Assembly: GCA_023450835.1 (NCBI GenBank)
Contig: JAEXGM010000004.1
Span: 11,341 to 75,340 of the forward strand
Length of the DNA: 64,000 bases
Source of the DNA: Bacillota bacterium
GTDB taxonomy: Bacteria; Bacillota; Clostridia; Lachnospirales; Lachnospiraceae
Direction of reading: 5' to 3'
Position numbers and translations under genes: made by a program
The notes under the pieces: generated by a model
Databases searched by the model: none
What the model saw: the letters and a program-made list of their open reading frames with translations, nothing else
What the model was told of the DNA's origin: nothing
In this document: positions 32,093 to 41,522 of the stretch, piece by piece
Layout of the letters: the number at the start of each line of letters is the position of its first letter
Position numbering within the stretch: position 1 is the first letter of the stretch

Positions 32093-34147
32093 TTACAGTT
32101 CGTCGGTAAGTATCTGATAGATAGGGGCGCCCTCACATTGGGCTGGAATTCTCGTTCCTAAGAGCACGGCAATTGTTGGAGCAACATCTACCTGACGGAT
32201 GACTCGTTCGGTGTAGTGATTCTTCTTAATGCCGTCTCCGGCGGCTATGAATATGGGAGAGACGGAGGTACCGAAATATCCTTTAGCAGTTGTCAGTCCA
32301 TCTCCGTGCAGGCGGTTAAAACCTTCTTCAATAGTAAAGAAGATATCGCCGCATTCCGGACCGTTAACACCTAACAGCACAGCATCTTTATTGCGCAGTG
32401 CAATGCCGACCACACGTTTTCCTGTTGCAGGGTCTCTGTAGTTATATAAATCGGAAATAATCTGTTCCTCCAGGGCATACTGATCTTCCGGAGTTACAAT
32501 ACCATGCCGGTCCCGGCCCTTAAGGTTGATATAGATATAGTTGCTGCGAATTTGAACCGCTCTTGTTTTCTCCCAGTCGATTTCATCAATGGGATTGCCT
32601 TCTTCATCCCTCTTCAGCACGGTATAGCCTAAATCCTCCATAACCTTTGTATTGAGCCCGGCGTATTCACCGAGAATCGGTGGAACATTTTCTCCGACTA
32701 AAAGCCCGTGATCTGATACGATAAAAATGGAATAGCCCTTATCCAGATAATGGAGGAAACGGCCAAGATATCTGTCCGTCTGTTCATAAAAACGCTCAAT
32801 CAGCTTCTGATACACCAGCTCATTGGTATGTTTCCAGGGCTCCAGAGTTTTACCCAGGTGCCAGATCTGGTGACCGGCGCAGTCTACATTGTGAAGGTGG
32901 CTGAGGATGACATCATAACCCTCCTCATCCAACAGGTAGTTCAGACAGTCTGCCTGCCACTGGCTGTAAATATCCCAGGAGGGTTCAAAGATTTCTTCCA
33001 CAAGCTCCGAGTCTTCACCGCCGATTAGACTGACAGGGGGAATGTGTCCCACATTGTCCGTGATTTTATTGTGTAAGGAAACCGGATGCCAGAGCATATC
33101 GTTGGTGGTATCCAATGCGTTACTGATCCAAAGGCGAAGTTCTTTGCCGTCAGGACTTAATTCCAGAATCTTATAGGATCTGCAGCAGGGTTTTGTCTGG
33201 CCCTTTTTCGTTGCCGTATCGATGATACCGGTAATCATCTTCCCCTTGGGAATAACGGCAAAAGCTTCCGTATCCTCCTTCGTCCGGTAAAGTGATACCG
33301 TATCATAGATACCTTCTGAGTTCTTTGTAATCAGCCCGTAGCGTTTCTCAAGTCCGCCGGATATCAAAAGAGTGAAGATATAGGAGCCTTCCGGAGCATT
33401 AGGCCAGTCTGTCACAGGTTCTAAGGGAGAATATATGATATCATAGGCTACCTTTGCGCCAATCATCATCTCCGTATCTTCCAAAGTTTTTATGTAGGTC
33501 TTAATCTCCCCGCCCTGTCTGGCTGCATCGCCCCACCAGAGCTCCATCATCTCATCCTCAGCTTCGCTGACTGCGGGCAATACTTCGCTGATATCAGTGA
33601 TGTTACAGCCCACACCGGCTGCTTTCTGGGTATGAGGAATATATTTTGTTTTTTTGAAATCGGCGGAAGCGTAGAGAACCTTCTCCCAGTCCATCTGGGC
33701 TACGCCCATATTGACTGAGCCGGGCTGTGTTCCATCCACAACATCCAGCAGAGAGCTGTCTGCGGTAGGAGGCCAGGAGGAACCGGGCCAGTGCCATACC
33801 AGTGTTTTTAACCCTTTTTCAATGGTTGTATTCCAGACTTGCTCCGCCTGGCAGTTCCTGGAGTCCATATTATAGACGACCGCATCAAGGCTCTCCGGGG
33901 ATTGTCTCCAGTAGCAGGTGATGCCGTGGGTACCGGGATAGGCACCGGTTGCCAGTGTCGTCCAGCAGGGAGGAGTAATGGTAGGGTGTGCTCCGAGCAT
34001 ATTAAGCTCCTTACGTGCCGAACCATACTCCAGATATTTTTGTATATTCGGTAATCTGCCCTCATCCAGCAGGCGCCTTGTAATAACAGGATCCATGCCG
34101 TCAATGCCCAAAACAATCAACTTCTTCGTTCGTGATACTCTGCTCAT
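32093..34147 (-). CDS. Type I phosphodiesterase / nucleotide pyrophosphatase (alkaline phosphatase superfamily)
   Basis: 684 residues. The metal-binding N-terminus is LIVLGIDGMDP, the nucleophile Thr lies in HPTITPPCWTTLATGAYPGTHGI, and further metal ligands are in SHLHNVDCAGHQIWH and IFIVSDHGL. This is the arrangement of the AP-superfamily phosphodiesterases (ENPP/phosphonoacetate hydrolase type). No signal peptide is visible, so it is probably cytoplasmic. The ATG at 34147 follows AAGGAATT; the frame extends to 34204. Substrates may be nucleotide sugars, phosphodiesters or sulfate esters. Confidence 0.85.
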   Translation of the reverse strand: MSRVSRTKKLIVLGIDGMDPVITRRLLDEGRLPNIQKYLEYGSARKELNMLGAHPTITPPCWTTLATGAYPGTHGITCYWRQSPESLDAVVYNMDSRNCQAEQVWNTTIEKGLKTLVWHWPGSSWPPTADSSLLDVVDGTQPGSVNMGVAQMDWEKVLYASADFKKTKYIPHTQKAAGVGCNITDISEVLPAVSEAEDEMMELWWGDAARQGGEIKTYIKTLEDTEMMIGAKVAYDIIYSPLEPVTDWPNAPEGSYIFTLLISGGLEKRYGLITKNSEGIYDTVSLYRTKEDTEAFAVIPKGKMITGIIDTATKKGQTKPCCRSYKILELSPDGKELRLWISNALDTTNDMLWHPVSLHNKITDNVGHIPPVSLIGGEDSELVEEIFEPSWDIYSQWQADCLNYLLDEEGYDVILSHLHNVDCAGHQIWHLGKTLEPWKHTNELVYQKLIERFYEQTDRYLGRFLHYLDKGYSIFIVSDHGLLVGENVPPILGEYAGLNTKVMEDLGYTVLKRDEEGNPIDEIDWEKTRAVQIRSNYIYINLKGRDRHGIVTPEDQYALEEQIISDLYNYRDPATGKRVVGIALRNKDAVLLGVNGPECGDIFFTIEEGFNRLHGDGLTTAKGYFGTSVSPIFIAAGDGIKKNHYTERVIRQVDVAPTIAVLLGTRIPAQCEGAPIYQILTDEL

Positions 34148-34219
34148 AAAATAATTCCTTTCTGCATTGTGCCTGTATTTCTTTTGAAGCAAGGCTTTTG
34201 ACACTTAGATCATACTATT

Positions 34220-34242
34220 CCTATATAAATATATTATATAGG
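34220..34242. promoter_or_regulatory. Palindromic AT-rich site upstream of the phosphodiesterase gene
   Basis: CCTATATAA-N5-TTATATAGG, a perfect 9-base dyad about 73 bases before the phosphodiesterase start. On the minus strand it includes TATAAT, so it may combine a -10 box and an operator. Confidence 0.45.
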
Positions 34243-34467
34243 AGTCCGACTGAAAAAAACAGCAGAGAAATTACATATGGGGTATCGAAAAATACGATAA
34301 GAAGACGAATGCCAGATAAGAATTTACACAGAAAAACAAATAAAATAATAGAGAACAGAAAAGAAGGAATCCATCTGGCTATGAATATTTTGTATATAGA
34401 AAGGGAAATGAGCTTGACGAAGAATAGTAATGGAACTATAGTATATACATATTAAATGATTTGAGAA

Positions 34468-34601
34468 TCAAAAGCCCTGTTTCAATACATGCACAGGCAA
34501 TTTACACAAAGCAGAAAGAACGAATGCGCCTTGGAACCAGCGCATGAGTCTTTCTGCTTTGTGTAAATTGCCGTCCCATTTCGAAAAACTACCCCTTTGC
34601 C
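34468..34601 (-). repeat. Repeat family A, copy 3 (inverted), with 77-base hairpin
   Basis: Palindrome 34496-34572, arms GGCAATTTACACAAAGCAG / CTGCTTTGTGTAAATTGCC, in the opposite orientation to copies 1 and 2 (the CACAGTGGGAC-type flank is now on the right). Stem positions 9 and 15 differ from copy 1 with matching changes in the other arm. It lies just before the LysR gene; the rest of this 480-base gap shows no other feature apart from the dyad at 34220. Confidence 0.85.
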
Positions 34602-34629
34602 ATTCAAATCATTATAAGGAGGAATCACC

Positions 34630-35535
34630 ATGAAATTGGAACAACTTCATTGTTTTTTAGAGGCGGTAAAATATAATTCCATATCGGAAGCCGCAGAGAA
34701 GAATTTCATGTCTCAGTCCACCGTCAGTTATTCTATTCTGAATCTGGAGAAAGAATTGGGGATTGATCTGCTTAAGAGGAGCAATACCGGTGTAACACCC
34801 ACCCTGATGGGAGAACAGGTGCTGCAAAAGGCAGAGGAAATCTTTAAATCCGTAGAGGATATTATAGAGATGGCGAAGGAACAGCGAAGTTATGGAACGG
34901 TTAACATTACATGCATTCCCTGTATCTGCGACTGGATTATACCGGAGACTATAAATATCCTGAAGGAAAAGGCTTCTGATATCGTCTTGTCAGTAAATAC
35001 GGCTGAGAGCAGTATGGTAGCCCATGCTGTTTCAACCGGTGCCTCCGGATTTGGTATTGTAATCAGTTATGAGGGACTTTTTCAGAATTCAGATCTGCAT
35101 TATACTCCTCTGTTTGCAGATGAATACATGCTCTATGTGGGCAGGAATTCACCTCTGTGGGAGCGGGAGGGAGTGACCTATGAGGAATTCAGAAGGCAGC
35201 CCTATATCGCTTACCGGGATGAGTTTACGAAATACTGCGGTGGACTGACCAATATGCTGGAAGCTGAAGAAATGCCCAATATCATATTCCGAACAGACGA
35301 TTTGGATTCAATTAAGAGTATGATTACCCAGAATGACTATGTTGCCTTCTTCCCAAGATATATGTCCAGGAATGATATCTATGTTGGCAGCGGTCATATC
35401 CGCCGAATTCCTGTTATTGACCGAAAACTTGAATTTCAGGTGGGATACGTGGAGAGTAAAAAATACAAGTTAAAGAAAATTGACAAGCTGGTACTGTCTG
35501 TGATGAAGGAAACGGTTGGAAAGCTTGCCCTGTAA
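34630..35535 (+). CDS. LysR-family transcriptional regulator
   Basis: 301 residues. The N-terminal winged helix-turn-helix is MKLEQLHCFLEAVKYNSISEAAEKNFMSQSTVSYSILNLE, with LKRSNTGVTPTLMGEQVL next, the canonical LysR start. The C-terminal effector-binding domain resembles a type II periplasmic binding protein. AAGGAGG precedes the ATG. Neighbours are a divergent phosphodiesterase gene and the CmpB-cardiolipin synthase gene. The target and effector are unknown. Confidence 0.93.
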   Translation: MKLEQLHCFLEAVKYNSISEAAEKNFMSQSTVSYSILNLEKELGIDLLKRSNTGVTPTLMGEQVLQKAEEIFKSVEDIIEMAKEQRSYGTVNITCIPCICDWIIPETINILKEKASDIVLSVNTAESSMVAHAVSTGASGFGIVISYEGLFQNSDLHYTPLFADEYMLYVGRNSPLWEREGVTYEEFRRQPYIAYRDEFTKYCGGLTNMLEAEEMPNIIFRTDDLDSIKSMITQNDYVAFFPRYMSRNDIYVGSGHIRRIPVIDRKLEFQVGYVESKKYKLKKIDKLVLSVMKETVGKLAL

Positions 35536-35709
35536 AGACAGAGTTTAAATAATTTAACACGGAATTGGTCATGATAGTATTTACCCTTTGCATTAATAAT
35601 CTTAGCATATCGAACAGATGCCGACGGGAATAAGAGTAAAATTAGGCTATATTTTCTTATTTGGATATGCTAAAATGTTAACAGTACATTGAGGCAAGGG
35701 TGGGTTACC

Positions 35710-38232
35710 ATGTTTGATGTTAATATTTTAGGAATAGATGTATTACATATCTTATATAATTTCTTTTTATATTCTGCAATTGGCTGGATTTATGAAAGTA
35801 CGTTAGTATCTGTAAAGAAGCGGTCTTTCGTCAACAGAGGTTTTTTAAACGGTCCGGTAATTCCGATATATGGCGTAGGAGCCACATTTATTTACATATC
35901 TTTCTGGCAGGTAAGAAATATCTATCCGGTTGTTTTTTTGGGAGGTATGGTACTTGCCAGTATCTTAGAATATTTCACTTCCTGGCTCATGGAGGTGGTT
36001 TTTCATGCGAGATGGTGGGATTACAGTAACAATCGGTGGAATATAAAGGGCAGGATCTGCCTTCTTTCGGCGACTGCCTGGGGTGTTTTGTCCGTACTTG
36101 AAATTTCGTTGCTGCAGCCAAAGGTAGTGGAGCTTTTTTATAGTATTCCAAGAATTGCAGGAATATATGCCGTATCCATCTTGTCTGTCCTGTTTATAAT
36201 AGATACGTGGATAACTGTGGTTCAGACGTTGAGAATGGATAAGATTTTTGCCGAAATGCTGCGTCTTAAGGATGAATTTAACGAATATCTTGAAAAAACC
36301 AGAATCTATGAGACAAAAGAAGAACTTAAGAAAAGACTTTCCGGATATAGGGTCTTTGAGCTTTCAGACAGAATAAGAAAATTTATGGATGAGAACAAAG
36401 AAAAGCTTTTGGAACGCAACCATAACCAGCTTGATTTTGACTTTAAGAGCCTGAGACAGGAAGTTGAGCACCATATCATAGAATATATTACGAAATTTCA
36501 GACCATGGCAGGGACGGCTACACATATACAAAGACGTCTTTTAATAGCTTTCCCTGATTTACAGATAATAAGAAGAAGAAAGAAAGAAGAGCCGGGCTCT
36601 TCTGATGTGGATGGCAGAGTCCAGGCGGCAGAGTATAATATTGGGAAGGAAGAAAGAAACATCAGGTGGGCAGATATGAATACAAATGATAATTTGATTG
36701 GTACCACAAAAAGCTATATAAGTGGATTTTTTAGAGTTTCCTTAGTTGGCATACTGGTTCTTATACAGATGGCGATTATAGTTGTGCTGGGATATTGGCT
36801 TAGCGGTTCTGGTGTTTATATTTATCTCTTTATCGAGATTGCAAGTATTTTTATTATTGTGGGATTAGTGAATGACAACAGGAATTCATCTTATAAAATA
36901 GCATGGATATGCATTATATTGCTGCTGCCGGTGACAGGACATATTATGTATGCACTGTGGGGCAAATCCGGCTCGACAAAAAAAATTGAACGAAAAATAT
37001 TGGCTTGTCTTGAACACGGCAATGGCTTTTTAAGCTATAACGCTGATACAGCCGTATCCTATGCGAAGAGGTACCCAACCAAGAGCAGAATGTCAAGGTA
37101 TATGGAATCTCAGAGTTTTCCTTTGTTTAAAAATAATCAGGTTACCTATTACCCTATGGGAGAAGATACCTTTGAAGCAATTTTTAGAGATATAGCGGAC
37201 GCGAAAAAGTTCATTTTCCTTAATTTCTTCATTGTTGGTGAAGGAGTTTTATGGGATCGGATGAAAACTATCCTTTTGAAGAAAAAAAGTGAAGGGGTAG
37301 AGATTCGTTTCATGTATGATGACTTTGGGTCCACACTCCGTACTTCCAATGGTTTCAGAAAGAATCTGGAAGCGGAAGGAATCAAAACGGCCGTTTTTAA
37401 TCCTATCCATAAATATACGGAGAAACTCTACATGAACTACCGCAGCCACCAGAAAATTATCGTGATTGACGGCAACATCGGTTATACGGGCGGCATGAAT
37501 CTGGCAGATGAATATGTAAATCTCATAGAGCGGTTCGGCAAATGGAAGGATAACGCTGTCAGAGTGGAAGGCGATGCGGTATGGGGACTTACGGTCACCT
37601 TTTTACAGATGTGGGAGATTTGCAAGAGCGGTGAATGGATGGATTACAATCCTTACAGACCAACAAAGGCATTTCCCGAGAGTGAAGTATATTGCCATGT
37701 GATTTCCGATGGTCCCGCCAACAGACCAAGAAATCCCATAGAGAGTATCTATAAGCAGATAATCCATTATGCCAAGAAATATGTCTATATTACGACGCCA
37801 TATCTGGTTATCGAAGATGATATGAAGCAGGCACTGATTGAAGCTGCCCAAAGCGGCATTGATGTAAGAATTATTACGCCGAATATTCCGGATAAAAAGA
37901 ATGTAAAACGGCTTACCAATTATAATTACGGGCAATTAATTGAAGGCGGTGTAAAAATCTATGAGTACACTCCCGGTTTTATCCATGCAAAGACTATTAT
38001 TAATGAAGACTGTGGTATTGTAGGAACTATCAACATGGATTATAGAAGCTTCTTCCTGCATTATGAATGCGGACTGTGGATGTGTAACAGGGAGACCATA
38101 GATGTAATAAAAAAGGATTTGCTGCAGACGATGGACATCAGCAAAGAAATTACTTTAGAAGAGTGGAAACAGCGTCCATGGCATTTAAAAGCCTATCAAA
38201 GAATATTAAATCTTTTTTCAACTTTAATGTAG
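35710..38232 (+). CDS. CmpB-like membrane domain fused to cardiolipin synthase
   Basis: 840 residues in one uninterrupted frame. Residues 1-190 are the putative ABC-transporter type IV (CmpB) membrane domain: FFLYSAIGWIYESTLVSVKK and RGFLNGPVIPIYGVGA. A charged helical linker follows (about 200-320), then two transmembrane helices and a cardiolipin synthase with two phospholipase D motifs (H580 in RSHQKIIVIDG, H759 in HAKTIINED). The second half should condense phosphatidylglycerol into cardiolipin in the membrane. The fusion is unusual in my knowledge. The ATG at 35710 follows a weak AAGGGTGGG site. Confidence 0.85.
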   Translation: MFDVNILGIDVLHILYNFFLYSAIGWIYESTLVSVKKRSFVNRGFLNGPVIPIYGVGATFIYISFWQVRNIYPVVFLGGMVLASILEYFTSWLMEVVFHARWWDYSNNRWNIKGRICLLSATAWGVLSVLEISLLQPKVVELFYSIPRIAGIYAVSILSVLFIIDTWITVVQTLRMDKIFAEMLRLKDEFNEYLEKTRIYETKEELKKRLSGYRVFELSDRIRKFMDENKEKLLERNHNQLDFDFKSLRQEVEHHIIEYITKFQTMAGTATHIQRRLLIAFPDLQIIRRRKKEEPGSSDVDGRVQAAEYNIGKEERNIRWADMNTNDNLIGTTKSYISGFFRVSLVGILVLIQMAIIVVLGYWLSGSGVYIYLFIEIASIFIIVGLVNDNRNSSYKIAWICIILLLPVTGHIMYALWGKSGSTKKIERKILACLEHGNGFLSYNADTAVSYAKRYPTKSRMSRYMESQSFPLFKNNQVTYYPMGEDTFEAIFRDIADAKKFIFLNFFIVGEGVLWDRMKTILLKKKSEGVEIRFMYDDFGSTLRTSNGFRKNLEAEGIKTAVFNPIHKYTEKLYMNYRSHQKIIVIDGNIGYTGGMNLADEYVNLIERFGKWKDNAVRVEGDAVWGLTVTFLQMWEICKSGEWMDYNPYRPTKAFPESEVYCHVISDGPANRPRNPIESIYKQIIHYAKKYVYITTPYLVIEDDMKQALIEAAQSGIDVRIITPNIPDKKNVKRLTNYNYGQLIEGGVKIYEYTPGFIHAKTIINEDCGIVGTINMDYRSFFLHYECGLWMCNRETIDVIKKDLLQTMDISKEITLEEWKQRPWHLKAYQRILNLFSTLM

Positions 38233-38247
38233 ACAGGGGAGACACAG

Positions 38248-40707
38248 ATGAAGAAAATCAGTCTAAACGGCATGTGGACGATGAAAATAAACGGAGAGAA
38301 CGTGTATGGAATCGGCAGTGAATATATGCCTGCCAAAGTACCGGGTTCTGTTTATGGGGCCTTACTGGAATTAGGAAAAATACCTGATCCATATTACAGA
38401 GATAATGAACTTAATGCACTAAAACTTATGGAGCAGGATTTTACCTATCAGACAGTTTTTAATCTGACGGAGGATATGCTTGATCAGGATGGACTTCTAC
38501 TTCGCTTTGACGGCATTGATACCCTGGGGGAAGTATTTCTGAACGGAACCTCCATGGGGAAGACCAACAACATGCACCGCATTTGGGAATTTGATATCAA
38601 AGAGCTTGCAAGGCCAGGAGAAAATGAATTAAGAGTTGTGCTGTTTTCCCCTACGAAATACATTAAGGAAGAGCAGCAAAAATGCTATACCGGCGGCAGT
38701 CATGAATGTATGGAGGGTTTTCCGCATATCAGAAAAGCCCATTGTATGTTTGGCTGGGATTGGGGTCCAAGACTTCCGGATGCCGGTATCTTCAGGGATG
38801 TGAATATATTAGGAATTAAAGAATGCCGCTTTGAACAGGTCTATGTAAGACAGCAGCATGAGAAGGATAGTGTACTTCTTGATATAGACTGGAGTCTGGA
38901 GCTCTTTGGTGAGGATACCCTGGCAGAGGTAGAATTTCAGGTAACCGGACCTGAGGGTGAAGTATATAAACAGACAGAAGACGGAAGAGTTCTGATAACG
39001 GAACCTGAACTTTGGTGGCCTAACGGATATGGAAAACAGCCTTTATATACTGTAAGAGGTGAAGTTAAGAATGAAAAGGGAGAAGTACTTGATATCTGGG
39101 AGAAGAGAATCGGACTTCGTACCCTTACAATAAAGAGAGAAAAAGATGAATGGGGAGAGAGTTTCTGCCATGTAGTAAACGATGTGCCGGTCTTCGCCAT
39201 GGGAGCAGATTATATCCCCGAGGATAATATTCTTGGAAGAGTGACAAAAGAGCGTACCGAAGCTCTGCTTAGTGACTGTATAGCCGCTAACTATAATAGT
39301 ATCAGAGTATGGGGCGGCGGATATTACCCGGATGACTTTTTCTTTGATATCTGTGACGAGCTGGGACTTATGGTTTGGCTTGATTTTATGTATGCCTGTG
39401 CAAGCTATGAACTGGATGATGAATTTGAGGCTAATATCAGACAGGAAACCATAGATAATGTTCTTCGCATCAGACACCATGCCTGCCTTGTCCTTTGGTG
39501 CGGCAATAACGAGATGGAAACTCAGGTACAGGATAAAGCCTGGAAGCCTTCTCCGAAACAGGTAATGGACTATATTAAAATATACGAATACATTATACCA
39601 GGCATTCTGAAAGAATATGATCCGGTTACCTTTTACTGGCCTTCATCACCCTCCTCAGGAGGAAATTATGAAGACTCCTGGAATCCCAACAAGGGGGATA
39701 CCCACTACTGGGATGTTTGGCATGGCAATAAACCTTTTTCGGAATACAGAAAGTTCCATTTCCGTTATGCTTCGGAATTCGGTTTCCAGTCCTTCCCCTG
39801 TTTACAGACAATTGAGAGCTTTACGGAAAAGAAGGACAGAAATATTTTCTCCAGGGTGATGGAGATGCACCAGAGAAATGCTGCGGCCAACGGAAAGATA
39901 CTTAATTATATCTCTGATAATTACCTGTATCCCAAGGATTTTGACCATTTGATATATACTTCCCAGCTTCTTCAGGCGGATGCTATCCGATATGGTGTAG
40001 AGCATTGGAGAAGAAACAGAGGCAGATGTATGGGTGCCATTGTTTGGCAGTTAAATGATATCTGGCCTGTTGCCTCCTGGGCGAGCATTGATTATTACGG
40101 CAGGTGGAAGGCTCTTCATTATTCGGAGAAGAGATTCTTTGCACCGGTCATGATATCCTGTGAAGAAGAAGGGGAAATGACAAAGAGACCCTATTGCATT
40201 GAGGAACCCCATGATATTGAAAAGTCTGCCAGACTTAACGTAGCCAATGAGACCAGAGAAGATGTAACGGGAATGGTACGCTGGGCCCTGAGGAATCCCA
40301 GGGCAGAGGTTATCCTCCAGGGAGAAGAGGAGATAAAAGTTCCCGCTCTTACCAGTGTATGGCTTGATAAGCTTGATTTCAGCGATTATGACGAACTAAA
40401 AATGTACCTGACGTTTGAATTTTTAATAGACAACAAAGCAGTCTCCAAGGGAAGCTGTCTTTTCACTGCTCCAAAGCACTTTGAATTTGAGGACCCGGAA
40501 CTTAAAGCTCGAATAGAGGGGGATAAGCTTTATATTAACTCAAAGGCCTATGCCAGAAGTGTGGAGATTTCCAATAAAGCGGGAGATTTAAAGCTCTCTG
40601 ACAATTATTTTGATGTTAATGGTGAAGAACTCAGTGTGGACATACTTTCCGGCAGTAAGGAAAATATCAGAATCCGCTCAGTGTATGATATTGGCAGTGT
40701 AGAGTAG
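38248..40707 (+). CDS. Beta-mannosidase (glycoside hydrolase family 2)
   Basis: 819 residues without a signal peptide, so cytoplasmic. The N-terminal GH2 sugar-binding domain has GIDTLGEVFLNG and MFGWDWGPRLPD, typical of beta-mannosidases. The catalytic barrel contains IRVWGGGYYPDD, the acid/base E422 in WCGNNEME and the nucleophile E510 in SEFGFQSFP. It removes terminal beta-mannose from imported mannan or glycan pieces. It starts 15 bases after the cardiolipin synthase fusion, behind GGGGAG. Its stop codon lies inside the first unit of a tandem repeat. Confidence 0.95.
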   Translation: MKKISLNGMWTMKINGENVYGIGSEYMPAKVPGSVYGALLELGKIPDPYYRDNELNALKLMEQDFTYQTVFNLTEDMLDQDGLLLRFDGIDTLGEVFLNGTSMGKTNNMHRIWEFDIKELARPGENELRVVLFSPTKYIKEEQQKCYTGGSHECMEGFPHIRKAHCMFGWDWGPRLPDAGIFRDVNILGIKECRFEQVYVRQQHEKDSVLLDIDWSLELFGEDTLAEVEFQVTGPEGEVYKQTEDGRVLITEPELWWPNGYGKQPLYTVRGEVKNEKGEVLDIWEKRIGLRTLTIKREKDEWGESFCHVVNDVPVFAMGADYIPEDNILGRVTKERTEALLSDCIAANYNSIRVWGGGYYPDDFFFDICDELGLMVWLDFMYACASYELDDEFEANIRQETIDNVLRIRHHACLVLWCGNNEMETQVQDKAWKPSPKQVMDYIKIYEYIIPGILKEYDPVTFYWPSSPSSGGNYEDSWNPNKGDTHYWDVWHGNKPFSEYRKFHFRYASEFGFQSFPCLQTIESFTEKKDRNIFSRVMEMHQRNAAANGKILNYISDNYLYPKDFDHLIYTSQLLQADAIRYGVEHWRRNRGRCMGAIVWQLNDIWPVASWASIDYYGRWKALHYSEKRFFAPVMISCEEEGEMTKRPYCIEEPHDIEKSARLNVANETREDVTGMVRWALRNPRAEVILQGEEEIKVPALTSVWLDKLDFSDYDELKMYLTFEFLIDNKAVSKGSCLFTAPKHFEFEDPELKARIEGDKLYINSKAYARSVEISNKAGDLKLSDNYFDVNGEELSVDILSGSKENIRIRSVYDIGSVE

Positions 40708-40865
40708 GAATTATGAAAGACATAATTCCTACATAAATATGAGCTGACACCCATATTTACGGTGTGTCGGCGGCTGGAGGTTAGTAGGAATTATTGAAAA
40801 GAATAATTCCTACATAAATATGAGCTGACGCCCATATTTACGGCGCGTTGGCAGCTGGAGGTTAA
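40704..40865 (+). repeat. Repeat family C, tandem pair upstream of ruvA
   Basis: Unit 1 is 40704-40783 and unit 2 40784-40865. Each has hairpin GTAGGAATTAT / ATAATTCCTAC, then ATAAATATGAGCTGAC, a second hairpin (CACC / GGTG in unit 1, CGCC / GGCG in unit 2) and GGCTGGAGG or AGCTGGAGG. The GGAGG of unit 2 serves as ruvA ribosome site, and the first unit overlaps the beta-mannosidase stop codon. Confidence 0.85.
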
Positions 40866-40871
40866 GTAGGA

Positions 40872-41501
40872 GTGATAGCATATGTTAAGGGAGAGCTTAT
40901 TCTGGTGGCGGAGGATGGAGTTATTGTCGAGGCAAGTGGCCTTGGGTATGACATCAAGATGCCTCTTTCCAGTTTGAGCAATCTTCCCAGAATTGGAAAT
41001 ATAGTAACAATTTATACTTATTTATATGTCAGAGAAGACAATGTGGGGCTATTTGGTTTCCTGACCAGGGAGGATTTGAATATCTTCAAGCTCTTAATTA
41101 CGGTTAATGGAATTGGTCCCAAAGGTGCGCTTGGAATACTTTCTTCTATCACACCGGATGACTTAAGATTTGCGGTGCTCTCAGAGGATACTAAGACAAT
41201 AGCCAAAGCACCGGGAATTGGAGCCAAGACAGCCGGCAAGCTGATAATTGAATTAAAAGATAAGCTAAAGCTAAGCGATGCCTTTGAAGAACGTCTGGCA
41301 AAGAATCTTGGAGGAGACCTTGCCATTAAGAATGAAGGTAATGCCATTTATGAGGTAAGAAAAGAAGGAATTGAAGCTTTGACAGCGCTGGGGTATTCTG
41401 CGGCGGAAGCGGCTAAGGCCATAGGTGCTGTTGAGATAAAAGAAGATATGACGGTAGAGGATGTGCTTAAGCTGTCCTTAAAGAACTTGAATTTCTTATA
41501 G
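40872..41501 (+). CDS. ruvA: Holliday junction branch migration protein RuvA
   Basis: 209 residues. It binds four-way junctions as a tetramer and loads RuvB. The GTG start gives MIAYVKGELILV, the normal family N-terminus. The tandem helix-hairpin-helix motifs are in LLITVNGIGPKGALGIL and IAKAPGIGAKTAGKLIIELKDKL. The C-terminal domain III (EALTALGYSAAEAAKAI), which touches RuvB, is intact. RuvB follows after 21 bases. A tandem repeat supplies its leader and ribosome site. Confidence 0.97.
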   Translation: MIAYVKGELILVAEDGVIVEASGLGYDIKMPLSSLSNLPRIGNIVTIYTYLYVREDNVGLFGFLTREDLNIFKLLITVNGIGPKGALGILSSITPDDLRFAVLSEDTKTIAKAPGIGAKTAGKLIIELKDKLKLSDAFEERLAKNLGGDLAIKNEGNAIYEVRKEGIEALTALGYSAAEAAKAIGAVEIKEDMTVEDVLKLSLKNLNFL

Positions 41502-41522
41502 TTTTAAGGCATGGAGGTTTAA

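Noticed and set aside
25176..34601. Family A palindromes as simple terminators
   Set aside because: There is no U-tract on either side, the conserved flank extends well beyond the stem, and one copy lies upstream of a gene in reverse orientation.
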